Positions 1-5,150 of a DNA stretch of 8,401 nucleotides are shown here, piece after piece. The notes under the pieces are model-generated. The model had not been told where the DNA came from. It made no database searches and worked only from the letters and a program-made list of their open reading frames with translations. Position 1 is the first letter of the stretch; every line of letters starts with the position of its first letter. The DNA is taken from assembly GCA_903911455.1 (NCBI GenBank), contig CAIWDQ010000597.1, positions 1 through 8,401 of the forward strand, given 5' to 3'. Origin of the DNA: an uncultured bacterium (GTDB taxonomy: Bacteria > Bacteroidota > Bacteroidia > Bacteroidales > JACABE01). Made by a program: the position numbers and the translations under genes.

Positions 1-1
1 G

Positions 2-997
2 ATAGAAAAAGAAATCAATGCAAGATTAGAAAAAACGTTAATTGCAATAAACCGAATTGGGAAATTTCCACAGGAAAATATTGTAGCATTTGTAAATGGA
101 TGCATTTCAGCTAATGGCCGAACGCCAATTGATCCGAAAGTACAAATCATTATCAACAGGTCAGCAGTTCCTTTTGCAAATGTTATAAATACTTTTACCA
201 TTAAAAAAGCCGATATTATGGGAGGCAGTTCAGATGTCGTGATTTTTAATGAAGTAAGAGACGAATTTTATCTGGATCTTAAGGATTTTAAAGGTGATGT
301 AGCTAAACTTATGCCACGTAATAAGGCTATTATGGTTTTATTAGGTTTAGATAAAATAAGTGATTATTCTAATTATTCGCAGCATACTCTTTATACAAGT
401 ATTAGTGCAATGGTAATAAACGTTGGGAAAACTCCGGAATTAGCCACGCTGCAAACAAAAGCAGACGCACTAAAGAGTCAGATTAGGGATCCTTTAGATG
501 TTAAAGAGGAACAATTTACAAATATTAAAACCGGCAGAACAAAAATGAAAACTGTTACTAACGCTTTAAAAATTTGTTTGCGTAATAACTATGGTGATTT
601 TTTGGGAATGTTTGCCGAAAATCCTGAGTTATTATTTGTGTATTTACCGATTGAACTCTTGTATAGTAGGGTAAAATCGTCCGATCATGTAAGTAAAAAT
701 CAAAAACTGATACAAAATCCGCCAACGGCTATTTTTTGTGTAAATGATTTAAAAATCCCTAAAAATGGTAGCGTAAAAGTGGATTGTATGGGCGAAGGCG
801 GGATGAAAATATGGCGTTCGTTTACTATTGCAACAGTTGCTCCACAAGGTTGTCCACAGGTAAATGCAAATAGCAGAGATATTTTTGAAAATGGTGCGTT
901 AGGTGCTGATGATTGCACTTATTTAATGTGCGAAGTGAGTGGTGCATTAGATAAAGTGAAAATAATGCTTACCGCACGTCCGAAAAAAAGAAGTTAA
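2..997 (+). CDS. Protein of unknown function, 3' part (runs in from left edge)
   Basis: I do not recognise this protein. The frame is open from base 2 to the TAA at 995-997, giving 331 visible residues. The first ATG with a long downstream frame (218) is not a credible start, because the 72 codons before it read as normal protein in the same frame; the true start lies outside the window. Visible residues 1-240 look mostly helical and soluble, with a run of charged residues around the junction at 73-110 and a pattern of short conserved-looking stretches (GRTPIDPK, FYLDLKDFKGD, LFVYLPIELL). From about residue 241 to the end the sequence turns beta-like (AIFCVNDLKIP, GSVKVDC, KVKIMLTARP), which could be a separate C-terminal domain. 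No signal peptide, membrane segment or catalytic motif is visible in the part present. It ends with a basic RPKKRS tail and is followed after about 40 bases by a strong terminator, so it is the last gene of its transcript. That it is a real gene is well supported; its function is open. Confidence 0.85.
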   Translation: MEKEINARLEKTLIAINRIGKFPQENIVAFVNGCISANGRTPIDPKVQIIINRSAVPFANVINTFTIKKADIMGGSSDVVIFNEVRDEFYLDLKDFKGDVAKLMPRNKAIMVLLGLDKISDYSNYSQHTLYTSISAMVINVGKTPELATLQTKADALKSQIRDPLDVKEEQFTNIKTGRTKMKTVTNALKICLRNNYGDFLGMFAENPELLFVYLPIELLYSRVKSSDHVSKNQKLIQNPPTAIFCVNDLKIPKNGSVKVDCMGEGGMKIWRSFTIATVAPQGCPQVNANSRDIFENGALGADDCTYLMCEVSGALDKVKIMLTARPKKRS

Positions 998-1038
998 AGC
1001 TATTTAGAATAAATAGGTTATTAATTCTATATTAAATT

Positions 1039-1073
1039 AAAAGCCTTATCAATTAATTTTGGTAAGGCTTTTT
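1039..1073 (+). terminator. Rho-independent terminator after the first gene
   Basis: Bases 1039-1050 pair with 1061-1072 as a 12-bp stem, with one G-T wobble (1049/1062). Two further A-T pairs (1051-1052 with 1059-1060) leave a six-base loop. The core is AAGCCTTA/TAAGGCTT, and the right arm runs into a five-T tract (1069-1073). The mirrored A run on the left arm means it could also work on the minus strand, but no minus-strand gene ends here. It closes the transcript of the unrecognised gene and separates it from the ABC-F gene. Confidence 0.85.
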
Positions 1074-1077
1074 GATT

Positions 1078-1140
1078 GACCTCACCCACGTCTCTCCTTC
1101 CCGAATTATTCGGTATGATAGTCGGAGAGGGAGTAAGACC
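1078..1140. repeat. GC-richer intergenic inverted-repeat element
   Basis: This stretch stands out from its AT-rich surroundings. TCTCTCC (1091-1097) pairs with GGAGAGG (1124-1130), with one wobble. Nested inside is a second near-palindrome, CCGAAT (1101-1106) against ATTCGG (1108-1113). Nothing in it looks coding. The CTCTCC...GGAGAG arrangement resembles short dispersed intergenic repeats I know from Bacteroidota genomes, but whether it is repeated elsewhere in this genome cannot be seen here. The inner TTCCCG...TCGG part resembles the hairpin at 5073-5092. Confidence 0.45.
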
Positions 1141-1173
1141 AATAATAAAAGCAATACTTTCATAAATTATTAG

Positions 1174-1181
1174 TATTTTTG
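1174..1181 (+). promoter_or_regulatory. Bacteroidota-type -7 promoter box for the ABC-F gene
   Basis: TATTTTTG is an exact match to the Bacteroidota -7 consensus TAnnTTTG. It sits 17 bases before the ATG at 1199, so the transcript leader would be only about 10-12 bases. I see no good TTTG-type -33 box at the expected distance; the sequence around 1150-1158 is weak. The longer string 1169-1183 recurs exactly upstream of the helicase gene on the minus strand. Confidence 0.6.
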
Positions 1182-1198
1182 CAGTTTAATAATTATCT

Positions 1199-2839
1199 AT
1201 GATTTCAGTTGACGGACTAACGGTAGAATTTGGAAGTACTACTCTCTTTAAAGACATTTCTTTCGCAATAAACGATAAAGACCGAATAGCCCTGATGGGT
1301 AAAAATGGTGCAGGCAAATCAACGTTGCTTAAAATACTTGCCGGCATTAAAAAACCTAGCAGAGGTAATATTTCTGCACCCGGAGATGCTGTAATAGCTT
1401 ATCTTCCACAGCATTTATTGACCGAAGATAACAGAACAGTGTTTGAGGAAGCTTCGCAGGCATTTGCCCAGATAAACAATATGCAAATCCGAATTGATGA
1501 ACTTAACCATCAACTTACTACCCGCACTGATTACGAATCGGAAGAATATTATGCTATTATTGAAGAAGTTTCCGCGCTAAGCGAGAAGTTTTATACTATA
1601 GAAGATATTAATTATGATGCTGAAATAGAAAAGATATTGTTAGGCTTAGGGTTTCTGCGTGAAGATTTTACTCGTAATACAAGCGAATTTAGTGGTGGTT
1701 GGCGTATGCGTATTGAGTTGGCTAAGATACTTCTTCAAAAACCTGATCTTATTCTGTTAGATGAGCCCACCAATCACATGGATATTGAATCGATACAATG
1801 GCTTGAGGATTTTTTAATCAACAATGCCAAAGCTGTAATTGTTATAAGTCATGATATCGCGTTTATTGATAACATTACTACCCGTACTATAGAAATTACT
1901 ATGGGTAAGATATATGATTATAAAGTAAATTATACTAAGTATGTTGAATTAAGAAGAGAAAGACGCGAACAACAACAAAAACAATTCAATGAACAACTAA
2001 AGTTTATTGCTGATAATCAAAGTTTCATTGATTCGTTTAGAGGGACATTTTCAAAGACCAATCAAGTGCAGTCGCGTATCAGGATGCTTGATAAATTAGC
2101 CATCGTTGAAGTTGATGAAGAAGACAACTCAGCTTTAAAACTTAAATTTCCACCGTCGCCACGTTCAGGTAATTATCCATTGATAATAGAAGACCTATCC
2201 AAAAAATATGATGATCATATTGTATTTAAAAATGCTTCTCTTACGCTGGAACGATCTCAGAGAGTTGCTTTTGTTGGCAAAAATGGAGAAGGAAAATCAA
2301 CACTGGTAAAAGCAATAATGAGTGAGATTGAGTTTGAAGGTAAAGTAAATCTGGGGCATAATGTTATGATAGGATATTTTGCTCAGAACCAGGCATCGCT
2401 TTTAGATGAAAACCTTACCGTTTTTCAAACTATAGATGATGTTGCTAAAGGAGATATAAGAACTAAAATAAGAGATATATTAGGTGCATTTATGTTTGGT
2501 GGTGATGAAATAAATAAAAGAGTAAAAGTACTTTCGGGAGGTGAACGTACCCGCCTGGCTATGATTAAACTATTGTTGGAGCCAGTGAATTTATTGATAC
2601 TTGATGAGCCAACAAATCATCTGGATATTAAAACAAAAGAGATACTTAAAAGTGCACTGAAAGATTTCGATGGCACACTGATATTAGTTTCCCACGACCG
2701 TGATTTCCTTGATGGATTGGTTGATAAAGTTTATGAATTCGGTAATAAAAACATTAAAGAACATCTTTGCGATATTAAAAGCTTCCTGATAAAGAAGAAA
2801 ATGGATAACCTGAAAGAAATTGAAAGAAAGACTGCTTAA
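1199..2839 (+). CDS. ABC-F family ATPase (ribosome-associated, two ABC domains)
   Basis: This is a soluble 546-residue protein with two ATP-binding cassettes and no membrane segments, the layout of ABC-F proteins that bind the ribosomal E site and influence the peptidyl-transferase centre. Domain 1 has Walker A GKNGAGKST (34-42), a Q-loop at LPQH (69-72), signature SGGWR (165-169), Walker B LILLDEP ending at catalytic E189, and the H-loop H218. Domain 2 has GKNGEGKST (360-368), signature SGGER (446-450), LLILDEP with E470, and H499. All catalytic residues are intact. The Walker A to signature spacing is about 45 residues longer in domain 1, which fits the ABC-F 'arm'. Residues about 240-320 form the charged inter-domain linker (RRERREQQQKQ). 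The tail after about 510 is short and lysine-rich. Length matches the roughly 530-550-residue ABC-F forms common in Bacteroidota. Which subfamily it belongs to, and whether it gives antibiotic resistance, cannot be told; housekeeping is likelier. The start follows a near promoter box with no Shine-Dalgarno. Confidence 0.95.
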   Translation: MISVDGLTVEFGSTTLFKDISFAINDKDRIALMGKNGAGKSTLLKILAGIKKPSRGNISAPGDAVIAYLPQHLLTEDNRTVFEEASQAFAQINNMQIRIDELNHQLTTRTDYESEEYYAIIEEVSALSEKFYTIEDINYDAEIEKILLGLGFLREDFTRNTSEFSGGWRMRIELAKILLQKPDLILLDEPTNHMDIESIQWLEDFLINNAKAVIVISHDIAFIDNITTRTIEITMGKIYDYKVNYTKYVELRRERREQQQKQFNEQLKFIADNQSFIDSFRGTFSKTNQVQSRIRMLDKLAIVEVDEEDNSALKLKFPPSPRSGNYPLIIEDLSKKYDDHIVFKNASLTLERSQRVAFVGKNGEGKSTLVKAIMSEIEFEGKVNLGHNVMIGYFAQNQASLLDENLTVFQTIDDVAKGDIRTKIRDILGAFMFGGDEINKRVKVLSGGERTRLAMIKLLLEPVNLLILDEPTNHLDIKTKEILKSALKDFDGTLILVSHDRDFLDGLVDKVYEFGNKNIKEHLCDIKSFLIKKKMDNLKEIERKTA

Positions 2840-2843
2840 GTTT

Positions 2844-2875
2844 AGGTGTTATTATAAATAATTAACAAACCTTTT
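2844..2875 (+). terminator. Possible weak terminator after the ABC-F gene
   Basis: AGGT (2844-2847) can pair with ACCT (2869-2872) and GTTA (2848-2851) with TAAC (2863-2866), leaving a two-base bulge on the right arm; three more A-T pairs close a TAAA loop. Four T residues end it. The stem is AT-rich and imperfect, so readthrough into the pseudouridine synthase gene is quite possible. Confidence 0.3.
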
Positions 2876-2937
2876 CTGCAATCTTCTCTAGTTATTAGTT
2901 TTATGAATTTGAATACATACATAACTCTTCTATATTA

Positions 2938-3525
2938 ATGGAATCGAATTCTAAATCAATTCACAGGCATTTTATTATGCACAAACCTTACGGCTATCTT
3001 TGTCAATTTGTGTGCGAACTACCCAAAAAGAAACTTATACGCAAAATCTATGATTTCCCTCAAGGAACTATGGCAATTGGTCGTTTGGATGAAGAAAGCG
3101 AAGGTTTACTATTTTTAACTACCGATGGAATGATGAGCGAAATTATAAGAAGTAAGAAAATAGAGAAAGAATATTATGCGCAGGTAGATGGTTTAATTAC
3201 TGAAGAAGCCATTAATAAACTTTGTGCAGGAGTTGAAATAGGCATTAGAGATGTAAAATACATTACCTTACCCTGTAAAGCATTTCTTTTAGAAACAGCT
3301 CCTGATTTTCCTCCACGTACACGTAAGATAAGGGATGATAGACACGGCCCAACTTGTTGGATTACGATAACACTTACAGAAGGCAAAGAAAGGCAGGTTC
3401 GCAAAATGACTGCAGCTGTTGGTTTCCCAACGCTTCGCTTATTTAGAGTAAGGATAGGTGATTTTCATCTAGGTAAAATGCAAGCAGGTGAAGTTATAGA
3501 AGTAGAAAGTTTATTAACACCGTAA
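2938..3525 (+). CDS. rluE: RluE-like 23S rRNA pseudouridine synthase (RsuA family)
   Basis: This enzyme isomerises a specific uridine in rRNA to pseudouridine. The family motif GRLDEESEGLL (49-59) carries the catalytic aspartate D51. The opening MHKPYGYLCQF (14-24) is the usual first strand and loop of the catalytic domain. The C-terminal block EGKERQVRKMTAAVGFPTLRL (148-168), followed by GDF and GE, resembles E. coli RluE more closely than RluB, RluF or RsuA. RluE modifies U2457 in 23S rRNA; the same target here is an inference. There is no N-terminal S4 domain, as in RluE, and 195 residues is a usual length. The start at 2938 has an in-frame stop upstream (2896-2898) and no other ATG between them; M14 is the only serious alternative but would trim the fold. 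There is no Shine-Dalgarno. It lies 98 bases after the ABC-F gene in the same direction and converges on the helicase gene with a 15-base gap that shows no terminator hairpin. Confidence 0.93.
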   Translation: MESNSKSIHRHFIMHKPYGYLCQFVCELPKKKLIRKIYDFPQGTMAIGRLDEESEGLLFLTTDGMMSEIIRSKKIEKEYYAQVDGLITEEAINKLCAGVEIGIRDVKYITLPCKAFLLETAPDFPPRTRKIRDDRHGPTCWITITLTEGKERQVRKMTAAVGFPTLRLFRVRIGDFHLGKMQAGEVIEVESLLTP

Positions 3526-3540
3526 ATCCTAACAAAAAGT

Positions 3541-4854
3541 TTAAGTAGCTATTTCCATTTTTACTCTTTTGTTTTTGATCTTTTCGGTTCTTACAAGCTG
3601 AATAGTTTTTTCTATTTTACTAGCTTTAATAGCTGCATACGCTGAATGATCCAGCACTTCTATCTTACCTAAATCATCTTTTTGCAGTTGCCCTTTCTGG
3701 CAAAGCATACCTACTATATCCATTTTACTGATCTTATCTTTTTTACCTGCGGCAATATAAAGCGTTTTCCATACAGAAGCATCTGGCATAATCTGTCGTT
3801 TAGGCAAGCTTACTTCTTCAGGTTTTGAATCTATAAATGGTGGTAAATAATCTTTAGTATCCATTAAGAAATAGGCAGTACCTTTAGCATTCATACGGGC
3901 AGTACGGCCATTACGATGTATCATAATTTCTTCGGTAGGAGGCAAATGATAATGGATTATAGCTTCAATTTCGGGAATATCTAAGCCACGTGATGCAAGA
4001 TCGGTTGTTATTAATATAGTAACACTTCCATTTCTTAATTTTATTAACGCTTTTTCGCGATCAATCTGTTCAAGTCCTCCATGATAAAAACTATGTGCAA
4101 TATTATAGCTATATAACTGATCGGATATCCTGTTGACTGCCTCGCGATGATTGCAAAAAACAATACAAGGCTTGGTATTTATAGAACCTAACAACAACAT
4201 TAAAGCTTTAACTTTGTCGATGCTTTCGGTTTTTACAATTTTTAAAACTAATGCTGATTTTAATTCGTCATGTTCGTTCGTGAAGTTGATGTTAACACTG
4301 TTTTTCAATCCCACAAAAGCAGGTATTTCATTGATAGAAGTTGCTGAAGTAAGAATACGTTTTTTGAGTTGTTTGCAGTGTTTTATTATATATTCCATCT
4401 CCGCTTTAAAACCTAACTCCAACGATTTATCAAATTCATCCAAAACCAATGAGTGAACTTGCTTTAAATCCAGACTCTTTTGTTGTACATGTTGTGCTAT
4501 TCTTCCTGGAGTTCCAACTAAAACACTTGGTGGAATTATCAAATTGTTTTCTTCAATACGTACTGAATGTCCGCCATAGCAAGAATTTACTTTATAATTA
4601 GTATTCATTTGCTTAAAAACCTTTTCTATCTGAATCGACAGTTCTCTCGAAGGCACCAATATCAATACCTGAACACCTGAATGTTCTTCTTTTAGTAATT
4701 GTAAAATAGGGAGCAGAAACCCTAATGTTTTACCAGATCCTGTAGGAGAGATAAGTATTACATCATTTGGTTGAGGAATAGCAAGAATGCATTTCTGTTG
4801 CATTTCGTTTAGTTCGGTGATGTTAAAGTTTGAAAGTATAGATGAATAATCCAT
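3541..4854 (-). CDS. DEAD-box RNA helicase with DbpA-type RNA-binding domain
   Basis: This is an ATP-dependent RNA-unwinding enzyme of 437 residues. Motifs appear in order: Q-motif region FNITELNEMQQ (10-20), motif I SPTGSGKT (36-43), Ia PSREL (68-72), Ib TPGR (115-118), II DEFD (139-142), III SAT (170-172), IV IVFCNHR (231-237), V TTDLASRGLDIP (283-294) and VI HRNGRTAR (313-320). Residues about 363-436 resemble the DbpA RNA-binding domain, including a DLGKIEVLDHSAYAAI-like strand and a basic KIKNKRVKM end. In E. coli DbpA this domain targets helix 92 of 23S rRNA during 50S assembly; the same role here is an inference. Motif II reads DEFD rather than DEAD, and motif VI HRNGRTAR rather than HRIGRTGR; the ATP-binding and arginine-finger residues remain, so it should be active. 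It is transcribed from the divergent intergenic region, towards the RluE-like gene. RhlE- or CshA-like naming is possible, but the C-terminal domain favours DbpA. Confidence 0.93.
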   Translation of the reverse strand: MDYSSILSNFNITELNEMQQKCILAIPQPNDVILISPTGSGKTLGFLLPILQLLKEEHSGVQVLILVPSRELSIQIEKVFKQMNTNYKVNSCYGGHSVRIEENNLIIPPSVLVGTPGRIAQHVQQKSLDLKQVHSLVLDEFDKSLELGFKAEMEYIIKHCKQLKKRILTSATSINEIPAFVGLKNSVNINFTNEHDELKSALVLKIVKTESIDKVKALMLLLGSINTKPCIVFCNHREAVNRISDQLYSYNIAHSFYHGGLEQIDREKALIKLRNGSVTILITTDLASRGLDIPEIEAIIHYHLPPTEEIMIHRNGRTARMNAKGTAYFLMDTKDYLPPFIDSKPEEVSLPKRQIMPDASVWKTLYIAAGKKDKISKMDIVGMLCQKGQLQKDDLGKIEVLDHSAYAAIKASKIEKTIQLVRTEKIKNKRVKMEIAT

Positions 4855-4882
4855 TATAGGTTGTCTTTATTATAATAATTTG

Positions 4883-4890
4883 CAAAAATA
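4883..4890 (-). promoter_or_regulatory. Bacteroidota-type -7 promoter box for the helicase gene
   Basis: Read on the minus strand this is TATTTTTG, an exact TAnnTTTG match, 28 bases before the ATG at 4854. The 15 bases 4881-4895 (minus strand) are identical to 1169-1183 upstream of the ABC-F gene. No convincing -33 element is visible at the usual spacing. No Shine-Dalgarno lies between the box and the start. Confidence 0.6.
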
Positions 4891-4924
4891 CTAATTAATA
4901 TTCAATTATGAGTTATAAATTCGG

Positions 4925-4948
4925 CGATTGGGAGATTTAGCGATTTAA
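4925..4948. repeat. Three degenerate 8-base tandem repeats (CGATTTAG-like)
   Basis: GATT recurs at exactly 8-base spacing (4926, 4934, 4942), giving the units CGATTGGG, AGATTTAG and CGATTTAA. Short GATTTAG-like runs occur between genes in many Bacteroidota. It lies in the non-coding stretch between the two divergent promoters and has no assigned function. Confidence 0.45.
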
Positions 4949-4980
4949 GGAAAAAATATGAAGATTAATTATTACGTGGT

Positions 4981-5100
4981 GGGCTTCTTTTGTTAATATC
5001 ACACCTAACTCTCCCCATTCGACAAGCTCACGGATCAGTTCGTCCAGCTTATTCACAGTTTCATCATCCCTAATTCCCGTTTCGTCGGGAATGCATTGGT
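4981..5100. other. GC-richer intergenic block, probable dispersed-repeat remnant
   Basis: Together with the flanking sequence this makes up the 296-base gap between the helicase and receptor genes. The block is clearly richer in G and C than the surrounding intergenic DNA. It contains TTCGACAAGCTCACGGATC (5018-5036), which resembles the common dispersed intergenic motif TTCGACAAGCTCA. AAGCT (5024-5028) and AGCTT (5046-5050) form a short inverted repeat, and a perfect hairpin follows at 5073-5092. The minus strand is stop-free from 5134 to 4940 (65 codons) but has no ATG, so I do not call a gene. It may be a repeat element or the decayed end of a former gene. Confidence 0.4.
5073..5092. repeat. 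Perfect 7-bp hairpin ATTCCCG/CGGGAAT
   Basis: Bases 5073-5079 pair fully with 5086-5092 around a six-base TTTCGT loop. No T-run follows on the plus strand and none precedes it usefully on the minus strand, so it is unlikely to be a plain terminator. It lies just upstream of the likely -33 region of the receptor promoter. A related, imperfect arrangement is found at 1098-1117 in the other repeat-like intergenic region. Confidence 0.55.
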
Positions 5101-5126
5101 CATTTAGAATATATGTTGTTATTTTG
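5096..5126 (+). promoter_or_regulatory. Probable promoter of the TonB-dependent receptor gene
   Basis: TTG (5096-5098) and TATTTTG (5120-5126), 21 bases apart, fit a Bacteroidota -33/-7 pair, although the -7 box is one base shorter than TAnnTTTG. The box lies 24 bases before the ATG at 5151. The stretch TTTTGCAGTCTAAT matches TTTTGCAGTTTAAT before the ABC-F gene at 13 of 14 bases, which supports the assignment. Confidence 0.5.
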
Positions 5127-5150
5127 CAGTCTAATTATTAAATATTTTAA

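Noticed and set aside
700..918. Minus-strand open frame of 72 codons
   Set aside because: It lies opposite the first gene in a region that reads well on the plus strand, and has no promoter box or family resemblance.
218..997. Separate gene starting at ATG 218
   Set aside because: The same frame is open back to base 2 with protein-like codons, so 218 is an internal methionine of a longer gene.
1199..2839. Antibiotic-resistance (target-protection) ABC-F
   Set aside because: The linker and arm cannot be assigned to a resistance subfamily by eye, and housekeeping ABC-F genes of this size are common in Bacteroidota.
4151..4456. Plus-strand open frame of 101 codons
   Set aside because: It lies wholly inside the helicase gene on the opposite strand, whose motifs I and III-IV are intact on both sides; its translation has no recognisable features.
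4925..4948. CRISPR array
   Set aside because: The units are 8 bases, degenerate and directly abutting, with no spacers and no cas genes nearby.
5073..5092. Hairpin as a rho-independent terminator
   Set aside because: No T-tract follows on either strand, and no gene ends towards it.
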